Assembly (NCBI RefSeq): GCF_017676345.1
Contig: NZ_JAFFZM010000018.1
Coordinates: 96,260-160,259, forward strand
DNA from: Streptomyces smyrnaeus
GTDB taxonomy: Bacteria > Actinomycetota > Actinomycetes > Streptomycetales > Streptomycetaceae
Length of the DNA: 64,000 nucleotides
Direction of reading: 5' to 3'
Shown: in pieces, positions 24,663 through 34,600 of the stretch
Layout of the letters: each line of letters opens with the position of its first letter
How positions within the stretch are numbered: position 1 is the stretch's first letter
Translations under genes and position numbers: made by a program
Notes under the pieces: generated by a model
What the model saw: the letters and a program-made list of their open reading frames with translations, nothing else
The model's database searches: none
Told to the model about the DNA's origin: nothing

Positions 24663-26315
24663 TCAGCCCGCGACGGCCTCGCTGTCGGTCAGCTCGACGC
24701 GGAGCCGCTCGCTCAACTGCACCACGTCCGCGAGCTCACCGAACTCGCGCACGGCACCGGCCGTGGTCCGGCGCAGCCGATTGTTGACCCGTTCCGAGCG
24801 CAGCCGCTTGGCGACGCCGAGGGCCTCGCTCGCCCGCGCCACACATCCCTCGGGCTCGCGCTGCAGCAGGTGCACGCTGGCCATGCCGATCAGGTTGAGC
24901 GCGTAGGAGCGCTGATGGCCGCCGCCCTCCTCCTCACGGGCCTCCTGCGCGAACAGCTCGACAGCGCGTTCCATCGCCGGCCGTGCCAGTGAGGCGTAGG
25001 TGGGGCTGCGGCCGGAGGAGTAGGCCAGATCGCGGTAGGAGTGCGCGTTCTCCGCGTACAGCTCGGCCTCGGAGAAGAACCGGATCCAGTCGGGGTCCGC
25101 GTCCGAGGGGTCGATGTCGGAGAACGTCTCCTCGGCCATCCGCACCGCGCGCTTGCACTTGCCGGGCTGGCCCATGTTGGCGTAGGCGCGGGCCTCCATC
25201 GCGTAGAGCATCGCCTGGGTGCGGGGGGTGGCGCCCTCCCGGCTGCCGTACTGCGCGAGGTGCACCAGCTCCAGCGCGTCCTCGGGGCGGCCCAGATGGA
25301 TCATCTGACGGCCCATCTTGCTGAGCACGTACGAGCCGAGGGGCCGGTCACCGGCCTCCTTGGCGGCGTGCAGCGCCAGGACGAAGTACTTCTGCGCGGT
25401 GGGCTGCAGCCCGATGTCGTAGCTCATCCACCCCGCCAGTTCCGACAGCTCCGCCGTGACACGGAACAGGCGGCGCCGGACGGGCTCGTCGGGCCGCTCC
25501 TGCAGCAGGTCGGTGACCTCGTGCAGCTGTCCGACGACGGCCTTGCGGCGCAGCCCTCCCCCACACTGTGCGTCCCAGGTGCGGAACATCTGAGTCGTCT
25601 GCTCCAGCAGCTCCAGCTCCGGTGCGGACAGCCGCGGCCCGCGCCGCAGCCCGCCACCGCCGCGCCCGGCACCCTCGTCGCCGCCCCCGGCACCGGCACC
25701 GGCCGCCTGCCGCCGACGGCCCGGGTACGGGGCCTGTCCGCCGCCGCGTACGGCCTCGCCGTACAGCCCGTCCCGGGGTGCGGGAACGGTGGGTCCGCCC
25801 GGGGAGGCCTGCTGCTCCCCGGGCAGTCCGGCTTCGGGTCCGGTGCCCGGCACCAGCCAGCGCTGCATGGGCTCGATCAGGGCGGGGCCCGCGGACACGG
25901 ACAGCGAGGTGCCCAGGAAGCCTCGGCGGCCCAGCATCAGATCGCTGCGGGTGAAGTCGCTGATCATCGCCACGGTCTGGGGTCCGGCCCAGGGCAGGTC
26001 GACCCCGGAGGCCGCGGGGGACTGCCGGGCGGGGCGCAGCCCGAGGTCCTCCACGGCGACGACGCAGCCGAAACGCTCGGAGAACAGTTCGGAGAGGATG
26101 CGGGGGATGGGCTCCCGGGGCTGCTCGCCGTCCAGCCAGCGGCGCACCCGTGAGGTGTCGGTACTGATGTGGTGTGCACCCAGCTGTCGTGCCCGGCGGT
26201 TCACCTGGCGGGCCAGCTCGCCCTTGGACCAGCCACTGCGCATGAACCACGAGCCCAGCCGCTCGTTCGGGCTCTTGCTCGCCTGGCCTCGCTCAGCCAC
26301 TGGTAACGCCCCCAT
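24663..26315 (-). CDS. nsdA: NsdA-like developmental/antibiotic regulator
   Basis: 550 aa. The N-terminal part (MRSGWSKGELARQVNRRARQ, then DTSRVRRWLDGEQPREPIPR) is an HTH-like region. A Pro/Gly-rich linker and C-terminal TPR-like helices follow (about 300-520: YFVLALHAAKEAGDRPLGSY, RAYANMGQPGKCKRAVRMAE). NsdA represses sporulation and antibiotic production in S. coelicolor and is encoded next to amtB, as here. The ATG at 26315 has AAGGCGGG upstream. This start puts a TTA leucine codon at position 4 (26304-26306), which would make translation depend on the bldA tRNA. A GTG at 26300 would avoid the codon. Confidence 0.83.
   Translation of the reverse strand: MGALPVAERGQASKSPNERLGSWFMRSGWSKGELARQVNRRARQLGAHHISTDTSRVRRWLDGEQPREPIPRILSELFSERFGCVVAVEDLGLRPARQSPAASGVDLPWAGPQTVAMISDFTRSDLMLGRRGFLGTSLSVSAGPALIEPMQRWLVPGTGPEAGLPGEQQASPGGPTVPAPRDGLYGEAVRGGGQAPYPGRRRQAAGAGAGGGDEGAGRGGGGLRRGPRLSAPELELLEQTTQMFRTWDAQCGGGLRRKAVVGQLHEVTDLLQERPDEPVRRRLFRVTAELSELAGWMSYDIGLQPTAQKYFVLALHAAKEAGDRPLGSYVLSKMGRQMIHLGRPEDALELVHLAQYGSREGATPRTQAMLYAMEARAYANMGQPGKCKRAVRMAEETFSDIDPSDADPDWIRFFSEAELYAENAHSYRDLAYSSGRSPTYASLARPAMERAVELFAQEAREEEGGGHQRSYALNLIGMASVHLLQREPEGCVARASEALGVAKRLRSERVNNRLRRTTAGAVREFGELADVVQLSERLRVELTDSEAVAG
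26304..26306 (-). promoter_or_regulatory. TTA codon at codon 4 of nsdA (possible bldA control)
   Basis: The only in-frame TTA codon I found among the genes of this window. TTA is read only by the bldA tRNA in Streptomyces and is usually restricted to developmental and secondary-metabolism genes. Confidence 0.6.
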
Positions 26316-26673
26316 CCCGCCTTGGTGACGCGCTCAGGAGCGGGCAGGTCCGCGTTGCCCCGCGCGCCCGCACCCTCGACCCCGCCATGCCTGAGGCATA
26401 GTCCGCCGCCGCGCTCTCTCCGTTGTGTGTACCGAAAGTAATCCTACGATCACGACCCAGGCGAGCGTAATTGCAGAATCGCCACCATTCGCCACCCCTT
26501 CGGATGAACCCTGGAGCACTCGGAGGCGCTTGACTTGACACCTGGGAAGCAAACTCCACGGAGAGGCATCCCCATCTCCCCGTCCTCGCCCAGGAGTCCG
26601 ACCGCCACCATCTCTTCGTCACTGTGTGCAACGACGCCGTAACCATAAGCATTCGGGACCCGTTGGAGTGAGC
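26316..26673. promoter_or_regulatory. Divergent control region between nsdA and the prim-pol-like gene
   Basis: 358 bp, more AT-rich than its surroundings. It holds a direct repeat on the plus strand (TCGCCACC at about 26479-26486 and 26489-26496, 10 bp apart). A TTGACTTGACA sequence at 26530-26540 resembles -35 hexamers pointing to the plus-strand gene, though no good -10 follows. Confidence 0.4.
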
Positions 26674-27372
26674 ATGGGCTTCACGATCGGCGCCATCAGC
26701 GGTCTCAGCGGCATCCGCGAGATCCGCGAGCTGCGGCCCGGCGCACGCAGGCGCGAACGCGCCCAGGTGTGCACCACTGTCGCGGAGTACACCAGCCTGT
26801 GGGGCTGGGACGTGATCCCCGGCGCCCGCGCCATCCGCTCGGGCGGCCGTGTCGCCTGCTCCTGCGGCGCGAGCGCCTGCCCCTCCCCCGGTGACCACCC
26901 GCTCGACGCCTCCCTGGAGGTTCCCGCGGGTGCCACCCTCGACGAGGCCTCCCGCGCCTGGGCGGCGGTTCCCGGGGCGGCCATGCTGCTCCCGACGGGC
27001 CGCGCCTTCGATGTGCTGGAGGTCGCCGAGCCCGTCGGCCGGTGCGCACTGGTGCGGCTGGAGCGGATGGGGGTACCGCTGGGTCCGGTGGCCGCGACAC
27101 CGCACGGGCGGGCCTGGTTCCTGGTCGCCCCGGGCGCGGCGGCCGAACTTCCGGAGCTGCTCTACCGGATGGGCTGGGACGACGCCGGCCTCGACCTGCG
27201 CGGCAGGGGCGAGGGCGAGCACATCACGGCGCCGCCGTCCGACCTCGCCGGTCTGGGCGCCGTGCGGTGGCTGCGCCCGCCCACCCTGGAGGCCTCGGGG
27301 CGCCCTCCGCAGGCCCGGCTGCTGCTGGGCACGCTGGCGTACGTGTGCCACCGGGCAGCCGCCGTCCGGTGA
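26674..27372 (+). CDS. Bifunctional primase/polymerase N-terminal (prim-pol)-like protein
   Basis: 232 aa from the ATG at 26674 (MGFTIGAISGLSGIREIREL), with TTGGAG 5 nt upstream. The CSCGASACPSPGDHPLD segment, the LPTGRAFDVLEV region and HITAPPSDLAGLGAVRWLRP resemble the prim-pol domain of plasmid and phage replication proteins. The metal-binding Asp/His set of true primases is only partly visible, so catalysis is doubtful. The family is conserved in Streptomyces at this locus. Its function is unknown. It converges with ftsY through a strong terminator hairpin. Confidence 0.72.
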   Translation: MGFTIGAISGLSGIREIRELRPGARRRERAQVCTTVAEYTSLWGWDVIPGARAIRSGGRVACSCGASACPSPGDHPLDASLEVPAGATLDEASRAWAAVPGAAMLLPTGRAFDVLEVAEPVGRCALVRLERMGVPLGPVAATPHGRAWFLVAPGAAAELPELLYRMGWDDAGLDLRGRGEGEHITAPPSDLAGLGAVRWLRPPTLEASGRPPQARLLLGTLAYVCHRAAAVR

Positions 27373-27432
27373 ATCGGCCGCGCGTCCGGCTCCCCGCCGT
27401 CGAGCGGCCGCCTGCGGCGCACCGTCGTGGTG

Positions 27433-27474
27433 GGCCGCCGTCGCGGCGGAACGGGTACCGCCGCGACGGCGGCC
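27433..27474. terminator. Bidirectional terminator between the prim-pol-like gene and ftsY
   Basis: Perfect 17-bp inverted repeat (27433-27449 and 27458-27474) with an 8-nt loop, between two convergent genes. No T-tracts, which is normal for strong GC-rich terminators in Streptomyces. Confidence 0.8.
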
Positions 27475-27481
27475 TTCGGCC

Positions 27482-28717
27482 TCAGGCCTCTCGGACGAGC
27501 GCGTCCACGAACGCCTCCGGTTCGAAGGGCGCCAGATCGTCGGCGCCCTCGCCGAGCCCGACGAGCTTGACCGGCACGCCGAGCTCGCGCTGGACGGCGA
27601 CGACGATGCCGCCCTTGGCGGTGCCGTCCAGCTTGGTGAGGACGATGCCGGTGATGTCCACGACCTCGGCGAAGACCCTGGCCTGCACCAGGCCGTTCTG
27701 ACCCGTGGTGGCGTCCAGCACCAGCAGCACCTCGTCCACCGGACCCTGCTTCTCGACGACGCGCTTGACCTTGCCCAGCTCGTCCATGAGGCCGGTCTTG
27801 GTGTGCAGCCGGCCCGCCGTGTCGATCAGCACCACATCGGCGCCGGCCTCGGTGCCCTGCTTGACCGCGTCGAACGCGACCGAAGCGGGGTCGCCGGCCT
27901 CCGGGCCGCGGACCGTACGGGCGCCCACCCGGGTGCCCCAGGTCTCCAGCTGGTCGGCGGCGGCGGCGCGGAAGGTGTCGGCCGCGCCGAGCACGACCGA
28001 CTTGCCGTCGGCCACCAGCACCCGGGCGAGCTTGCCGGTGGTGGTGGTCTTGCCGGTGCCGTTGACGCCGACGACGAGCACCACGCCCGGGCGGTCGACG
28101 GCGGCCGCCTCCGCGCCCGGCTCGGTGTGCACCGTGCGGTCCAGGTCGGTGCCGACCAGCTTGAGCAGCTCCTCGCGGAGCAGACCGCGCAGCTCGTCGG
28201 GGGTACGGGTGCCGAGCACCTTGACCCGCTCACGCAGCTGCTCGACCAGTTCCTGGGTGGGGCCGACGCCGACATCGGCCGTCAGCAGGGTGTCCTCGAC
28301 CTCCTCCCAGGTCTCCTCGTCCAGGTGCTCCCGGGACAGCAGGGTCAGCAGGCCCTTGCCGAGGGAGTTCTGGGAGCGGGAGAGCCGGTCGCGCAGCCGC
28401 ACCAGCCGGCCGGCGGTCGGGGCCGGGGTCTCGATCTCCGGCGCGGCCGTGGCCGCCTCCGCGGTGGCGGGTGCCTCGGCCTCCTCGGCCTCGGGAAGGC
28501 CGACCTCCTCGATCGTGCGGCGGGCCCCTTCGGGCGGGGCCTCCGTCTCCTCTCCGACCTTCGGTTCGACAGTGCGGGTGGGGGCTTCGGTAGTGCTCTC
28601 GGAGGTGCCGGGCTGCTGGGTCTCGGCCGCCTTCTTCCTGCGGCCGGTGACCACCAGCCCGCTGATCGCGACGAGCGCGATCACAGCGATGACTACTACA
28701 AGGATGACGATTTCCAT
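27482..28717 (-). CDS. ftsY: SRP receptor FtsY
   Basis: 411 aa from the ATG at 28717. An N-terminal membrane helix (MEIVILVVVIAVIALVAISG) anchors it, followed by an acidic linker (about 35-105). The NG domain carries GVNGTGKTTTTGKLA, DTAGRLHTKTGLMDE, and TKLDGTAKGG. It is the membrane receptor for Ffh-ribosome complexes. A true N-terminal transmembrane segment is typical of actinobacterial FtsY and differs from the amphipathic helix of E. coli. It is divergent from the monooxygenase gene, with 108 bp between. Confidence 0.96.
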   Translation of the reverse strand: MEIVILVVVIAVIALVAISGLVVTGRRKKAAETQQPGTSESTTEAPTRTVEPKVGEETEAPPEGARRTIEEVGLPEAEEAEAPATAEAATAAPEIETPAPTAGRLVRLRDRLSRSQNSLGKGLLTLLSREHLDEETWEEVEDTLLTADVGVGPTQELVEQLRERVKVLGTRTPDELRGLLREELLKLVGTDLDRTVHTEPGAEAAAVDRPGVVLVVGVNGTGKTTTTGKLARVLVADGKSVVLGAADTFRAAAADQLETWGTRVGARTVRGPEAGDPASVAFDAVKQGTEAGADVVLIDTAGRLHTKTGLMDELGKVKRVVEKQGPVDEVLLVLDATTGQNGLVQARVFAEVVDITGIVLTKLDGTAKGGIVVAVQRELGVPVKLVGLGEGADDLAPFEPEAFVDALVREA

Positions 28718-28825
28718 AGCGGCTCCAGTATCGACCACCGTCAACGCTTCGCCGCCATTCCCTCTTCGCGCGCGCTGGGCTACGGTCCGGCACTCGCCAT
28801 TGCCGTCTGCCGGGTGGGAGTCCTC

Positions 28826-29845
28826 GTGACCGTGACGACAAGTGTCCGCTTCAACCTCGTCCAGCCCGAACAGCCGCCGGGACCGGCGGAGTCGGCCGAG
28901 CGGCCGGTGGAGCGGTACCGGGCGGCGCTGGAGATGGCCGGCTACGCCGACGAGCACGGTGTGACCTCTCTCATCGTCGAGGAGCACCACGGTGCGCCGG
29001 ACGGCTGGCTGCCCTCGCCGCTGGCCCTCGCGGGCGCCTTCCTGGGACGTACGCGCACCACGCTCGTGACGGCCTGCGCCATCCTGGCGCCGCTGTACGA
29101 CCCGCTACGGCTGGCGGAGGACATCGCGGTGCTCGACCTGGCCAGCGGAGGGCGACTGGTCACGGTGGCGGGAGTCGGCTACCGCCCGGAGGAGTACGCG
29201 GCCCTGGGACGGGACTTCTCCCGGCGCGGCGCCCTGCAGGACGAGGCCCTGGAGACGCTGCTGGCCGCCTGGACCGGCGAGCCGTTCAGCTACCGGGGCC
29301 GTACGGTGCGCGTCACTCCGCGCCCGTACAGCAGTCCGCATCCGCCGCTGTTCGTCGGCGGCAGCTCGCGTCCCGCCGCACGCCGCGCCGCGCGGCTGGG
29401 CCTGCCGCTGTTCCTCCCCGCGCACCTGCCGCAGCTCGCGCGCTACTACGAGGAGCGCTGTGCGGCGGCGGGCGGCGCCCCGCTGTGTGTGATGCCGCCG
29501 CCGGAGCTGCCCGTCGTCCATCTGACCGACGACCCGGACCGGGCCTGGGCCGAGCTGGGGGAGCACTTCCTGTACGAGGCACGCCGGTACGCCGCCTGGC
29601 AGACCCCGGATGTGCACTCGGCGATGCGGGCGCAGGCCACCACGGTGGCGGAGCTACGCACGGAGGGCGTCTACCGCTTCGTCACCCCGGACGAGTGCCT
29701 GGCGATGGTGGAGCGGCAGCCGGCCGGGGCGCGGCAGGTGCTGCTGCATCCGCTGTGCGGCGGGATGCCGGTGGAAGAGGGCCGGCGGTCGCTGCGGCTG
29801 CTGGTGGAGGAGGTCATGCCCCGGTTGAAGGGGCTCGACGGCTGA
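28826..29845 (+). CDS. Luciferase-like (LLM class) flavin/F420-dependent oxidoreductase
   Basis: 339 aa from a GTG at 28826, with GGGAG 5 nt upstream. The bacterial-luciferase fold is supported by the YADEHGVTSLIVEEHHGAPD segment, YDPLRLAEDIAVLDLASGGR, VAGVGYRPEEYAALG, and PHPPLFVGGSS. LLM proteins oxidise varied substrates using FMN or F420. The F420 biosynthesis gene cofC is also in this window, but cofactor choice cannot be read from sequence. The substrate is unknown. It ends at a strong hairpin before glcP. Confidence 0.83.
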   Translation: MTVTTSVRFNLVQPEQPPGPAESAERPVERYRAALEMAGYADEHGVTSLIVEEHHGAPDGWLPSPLALAGAFLGRTRTTLVTACAILAPLYDPLRLAEDIAVLDLASGGRLVTVAGVGYRPEEYAALGRDFSRRGALQDEALETLLAAWTGEPFSYRGRTVRVTPRPYSSPHPPLFVGGSSRPAARRAARLGLPLFLPAHLPQLARYYEERCAAAGGAPLCVMPPPELPVVHLTDDPDRAWAELGEHFLYEARRYAAWQTPDVHSAMRAQATTVAELRTEGVYRFVTPDECLAMVERQPAGARQVLLHPLCGGMPVEEGRRSLRLLVEEVMPRLKGLDG

Positions 29846-29888
29846 ACGGCTGAACGCCTGCCGCTCCCCGGCCGGGGCCCGTACAGCC

Positions 29889-29925
29889 CGCTGCCCCGGC
29901 TCCTGGCGAAGGAGCCGGGGCAGCG
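29889..29925. terminator. Bidirectional terminator between LLM gene and glcP
   Basis: 15-bp inverted repeat (29889-29903 and 29911-29925) with a 7-nt loop between convergent genes. Confidence 0.75.
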
Positions 29926-29952
29926 CCGTACGAGGAGTGGGCGGCGGGGGGG

Positions 29953-31395
29953 CTAGCCCATCTCCTCCAACGCCTTGCCCTTCGGCTCCGGCACCCACTT
30001 GAGGATGAACGGAATGGAGAGCAGGGCGAAGACCGTGTAGCCGACGTAGGTGGCCGACAGGTTCCACTCCGACAGGCTGGGGAAGCTGGCCGTGATGGCC
30101 CAGTTGGCGACCCACTGCGCGGAGGCGGCGACACCGAGCGCGGCGGCGCGGATCTTGTTCGGGAAGATCTCGCCGAGCAGCACCCAGACGACCACGCCCC
30201 AGGAGAGGGCGAAGAACAGCGTGAAGGTGTGCGCGCCGACCAGGGCGACGACGCCCTGTGCGTCCGGCAGCGAGACATTGTCGCCGGAGCCGGTCTTGGC
30301 GGAGAACGCCCAGGCCACCGAAGCCAGCGAGAGGGTCATACCGACCGAGCCGATCAGCGCCAGCGGCTTCCGGCCGATCCGGTCGACGAAGAGCATGGCG
30401 ATGACGGTGCCGATGATGTTCACGATCGAGGTCGTGAAAGAGTAGAAGAAGGAGCTCTCGGGGTTGATCCCCACCGACTGCCACAGCGTCGAGGAGTAGT
30501 AGAAGACGACGTTGATGCCGACGAGCTGCTGGAAGACCGACAGGCCGATACCGACCCAGACGATGGGCAGCAGGCCGAAGCGACCGCCGAGCAGGTCCCG
30601 GAAGGTGGACTTGTGCTCGCTGCGCATGGCCGTCTCGATCTCGCCGATCCGCGCGTCGATGCCCTTGTGCTCGCCCTCGACACCGGCCAGCACCTCGCGG
30701 GCCTTGTCCTGGCGGCCGACCGAGATCAAGAAGCGCGGGGACTCGGGGATGGCGAAGGAGAGCAGGAAGTAGCCGACCGCGGGGATCACCATGATGCCGA
30801 GCATCCACTGCCAGGCCTCCAGGCCGGCGACGTCGCCGCGCTGCTTGCCGTCGGCGAGGTTGAGGATGCCCCAGTTGACCAGCTGCGAGACGGCGATGCC
30901 GAGGACGATGGCGCCCTGCTGGAAGGAGGCGAGCCGGCCGCGGTAGGCGGGCGGGGAGACCTCGGCGATGTAGGCCGGGCCGATGACGGAGGCCATACCG
31001 ATGGCGATGCCGCCCAGCACCCGCCACATCGCCAGGTCCCACAGCGCGAAGGGCAGGGCCGAGCCGACGGCGCTGACGACGAAGAGGACGGCGGCCAGCC
31101 GCATGACCTGGATGCGGCCTATCCGGTCGGCTATCCGGCCGGCGACGGCGGCACCGATCGCGCTGCCGATCAAGGCGGCGGCGATGACCTGCGCCAGCAT
31201 GGCGGAACCGACGTCGAAGCGACCGCGGATCGCCTCCACCGCTCCGTTGATCACTGAGCTGTCGTAGCCGAAGAGGAAGCCGCCCATGGCGGCTGCGGCG
31301 GTGATGAAGACGACACGGCCGAGGGGCGCGGTGTGCGCTCCGGTGCCTGGCCGCGGCTGCGGCGTCTGCGGCGCTTCCTGCGCTGTGCTGGTCAC
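29953..31395 (-). CDS. glcP: Major facilitator sugar permease, GlcP-type glucose transporter
   Basis: 480 aa from a GTG at 31395 with GGAG 6 nt upstream. Sugar-porter signatures are present: GRIADRIGRIQVMRLAA (RxGR loop), PESPRF, QQLVGINVVFYYSSTLW, and VDRIGRKPLALIG, with 12 predicted helices. It imports glucose by proton symport. In S. coelicolor glcP1 lies next to smc, the same context as here. A near-consensus promoter lies upstream (31514-31541). Confidence 0.9.
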   Translation of the reverse strand: MTSTAQEAPQTPQPRPGTGAHTAPLGRVVFITAAAAMGGFLFGYDSSVINGAVEAIRGRFDVGSAMLAQVIAAALIGSAIGAAVAGRIADRIGRIQVMRLAAVLFVVSAVGSALPFALWDLAMWRVLGGIAIGMASVIGPAYIAEVSPPAYRGRLASFQQGAIVLGIAVSQLVNWGILNLADGKQRGDVAGLEAWQWMLGIMVIPAVGYFLLSFAIPESPRFLISVGRQDKAREVLAGVEGEHKGIDARIGEIETAMRSEHKSTFRDLLGGRFGLLPIVWVGIGLSVFQQLVGINVVFYYSSTLWQSVGINPESSFFYSFTTSIVNIIGTVIAMLFVDRIGRKPLALIGSVGMTLSLASVAWAFSAKTGSGDNVSLPDAQGVVALVGAHTFTLFFALSWGVVVWVLLGEIFPNKIRAAALGVAASAQWVANWAITASFPSLSEWNLSATYVGYTVFALLSIPFILKWVPEPKGKALEEMG

Positions 31396-31513
31396 GTTCT
31401 TCTCCTGAGGTACCCCGGCGACAGTGCCGGGCGGGGACACCACCGTCAAAGGGTCGAAGACGGGCCTGCGCGGGGGAAGCGCGCTGGCCTCAGACTTAAC
31501 GGTGGCCTCTCAG

Positions 31514-31541
31514 ACTGTAAATCTTCAATTCATGAAGTCAA
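31514..31541 (-). promoter_or_regulatory. glcP promoter
   Basis: Minus-strand TTGACT (31536-31541), a 16-bp spacer, and TACAGT (31514-31519). This is a close match to the housekeeping sigma consensus, in an AT-rich stretch with a palindromic TTCATGAA in the spacer. It predicts a leader of about 110 nt before the GTG. Confidence 0.65.
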
Positions 31542-31644
31542 TAGGTCAGCTTCTGCGACTCAGAGCACACAGAAGGCGATCATCGTTCGACTTGTGAAGC
31601 AAAGCAGTCGGAGTGGAGCCGGCCCGGGACCGCTGCGGGCCGCC

Positions 31645-34600
31645 TCAGGAGAGGCGCTGGCTGATCACCTTGGAGACGCCGTCGCCCTGCATCGAGACGC
31701 CGTAGAGCGCGTCGGCGACCTCCATCGTGCGCTTCTGATGGGTGATCACGATCAGTTGGGAGCTGTCCTTGAGCTCCTCCATGATCCGGATGAGCCGCTG
31801 GAGATTGGTGTCGTCGAGGGCCGCCTCGACCTCGTCCATCACATAGAACGGGCTGGGCCGTGCCTTGAAGATCGACACCAGCAGCGCGACAGCCGTCAGC
31901 GACCGCTCACCGCCGGAGAGCAGCGAGAGCCGCTTGACCTTCTTGCCCGGCGGCCTGGCCTCCACATCGACACCCGTGGTCAGCATGGAGTCGGGCTCGG
32001 TGAGCACCAGCCGCCCCTCGCCGCCCGGGAAGAGTCGGGAGAAGACGCCCTCGAACTCGCGAGCCGTGTCGTGGTACGCCTCCGTGAAGACCTGCTCGAC
32101 GCGCTCGTCCACCTCCTTGACGACCTGGAGGAGGTCCGCGCGGGTCTTCTTGAGGTCCTCCAGCTGCTCGCTGAGGAACTGGTGCCGCTCCTCCAGCGCC
32201 GCGAACTCCTCCAGCGCCAGCGGATTGATCTTCCCCAGCTTCTGGTAGGCGCGCTCGGCCGCCTTGAGCCGCTTCTCCTGCTCGGCGCGGACGAACGGCA
32301 CCGGCTCGCTGTGCGAGTGCCCGGCCGCGGCCGGCCTGCCCCCGGAGCCCCCCTCGGACGGCTCCTCGCCCTCGGCCGTCACGGACGGCGGCACCAACTG
32401 ATCGGGGCCGTAGTCCCGGATCAGCCCCGCGGGCTCCACACCCAGCTCCTCCAGGGCCTTGGTCTCCAGCTGCTCGATGCGCATCCGCTTCTCCGCGCCG
32501 AGCACCTCGCCCCGGTGCACCGAGTCGGTCAGCTTGTCCAACTCGTCCTTGAGCACCCGGCCCTGGCTGCGCTCGTCGGCCAGCGCCTGCTCACGCTCGG
32601 CCTTGGCCCGCTCGATCCCCTCCCGCTCCTCGCGGGCGCGCTGCAGCGACGCCTCGACATGGGCGAGCAGCTGCCGGGAGCCGTCGGCCACGGCCTGTGC
32701 GACCTCCGCCTCGTGGCGCAGCCGCGCCCGGCGCTCCTCGGCACGGGCGCGGGCCTCCCGCTCGGCGCGGGCTCCCCGGTCGAGGGCGTCGGCCCGGCCG
32801 GCGATCGCCTTGACCCGCTCCTCGTGCGTACGGACCTGGAGACGGGCCTCCATCTCGGTCTGGCGCGCGTTGGCGCCGTCGGCGGCCAGGCGGTCGCGTA
32901 CGGAGGTGTCCGGATCGGCCGCGCCCTCCGCCTCCTGGGCCTCCTCGGCGGCGGCCAGGCTCTCGGCCAGCTCGTCGGCCTCCTGACGGGCCTTCGCGAG
33001 CGCCTCCTGCGCCTTGGTGACCGCCGCGGCGGCGCGCTCGGCCTCGCCCCGGGCCGCGCGGGCCTGGCCTTCGAGGGTGCCGACGCGGCCTGCGACGCGG
33101 GACTTCTCCCGCTCCGCGCTGCTGCGCCGCCGGGCCAGATCCTCGACCTCGGCCGCCGCCGCCCTGCGGGCCTCCTTGGCCCGGGCCTGCTCCTCCTTGA
33201 GGCGTTCGCAGCGGCTTTCCAGCTCGGTGAGCTTGGCCGCGGCCTCGTCCACCGCTGCCTGCGCCTCCAGCAGGGAGGGCGCGCCCTCCGAGCCGCCGGT
33301 GACACGGTGCGCGGACAGCAGGTCGCCTTCGGCGGTGACCGCGGTGGTACCCGGGTGCCGCTTGACGACCTCCTCGGCCGTCTCCAAGGTGTCGACCACC
33401 ACGGTGTCGGCGAGCAGCCGGCCCAGGGCGGGGCGGAGTTGCTCCGGCGCCGACACCAGGGCGGTCGCCGAGGTGCCCGGCGCCGGCGCGGTACCGTCGC
33501 CGGCTGCCGGGCGGGCGCCTCCCGTATCGGCGGCCACCAGCAAGGTCGCCCGGCCGCCGTCCTCCTTGCGCAGCAGCCGCAAGGCCTCGGTGGCGGTGGC
33601 CAGATCCGCGACGGCCACCGCGTCGGCGGCCGCGCCCAGCGCGGCCGCTATCGGCAACTCGTGGCCCGGCGTCACGGTCAGCAGTTCGGCCGCCGGGCCG
33701 AGCAGACCGGTGAGGCGGTCCTTGGCGGCCAGCAGCGCCGCTGTGCCGTCCTTGCGCCGGAGGTTGAGGGCGAGGGCGTCGTGCCGGGCCGAGGTCGCGG
33801 CGCGTTCGCGTTCGGCCTCGGTGAAGGCGTCGCGGGCGGCGCTGAAGGCGGCCTCGGCCTCGGCGAGTTGACGCTTGGCCTGTTCATGGCGGTCCGCCAG
33901 CTGCTCGTCGCCCGCGTCGAGGCCGTCGACCTCACCGCGCAGCGCCTCGTACTCCTCCTGCGCCTGTTCCGCGCGCCGGAGGGCGTCGTCGCGGGCGGCG
34001 GCGAGGCGGTCGATCTCGGACTGGGCCGAGGCGACGCGGCTGCGTGCGGCCCCGGCCTTGCCGCGCAGGCGTTCGAGGCCTTCGCGGCGGTCGGCGAGGG
34101 CACGCGCCTCGTCCCGCAACCGGCGCTCCTCCTGCTCCAGCCTGCGCTCCAGCTCGGCCCGGTGTGCGACGGTCTCGTCCAGCGCGGTGGTGGCGGCCTC
34201 CAGCGCCGCCTCCAGCTCGGCCTCCTGCTCGCGGATCCGGGCTGCCTCCCGCTCCATCTCCTCCGGGTCGCGGCCCCTGCGCTCCTCGGTCTGCGGCGCG
34301 GCGGCGTGCTGGACGCGCTGGTCGGCCAGGCCGATGGTGCCGCGCACCCGCTCGGCCAGCTGGGAGAGCTCGTACCAGGTCTGCTGGGCCCGCTCCAGCC
34401 GGGGTGCGAGGGTGCGGACCTGCTGCTCCAGGTCGGCCTCGCGGCGCAGCGCCTCCTTCAGCTCGGTCTCCGCGGCCTGTTTGCGCTGCTTGAGTTCGGC
34501 CTCGTCGGCCACCTCGGTGCGCAGCGCCTCGCGCAGCGAGACGAGGTCGTCGGCGAGCAGCCGCAGCCGGGCGTCGCGCAGATCCGCCTGGATGACCTGC

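Noticed and set aside
26849..29845. 998-codon plus-strand frame spanning the prim-pol gene, antisense ftsY and the LLM gene
   Set aside because: Only the last 340 codons are homologous to a protein family; the rest is high-GC read-through opposite ftsY.
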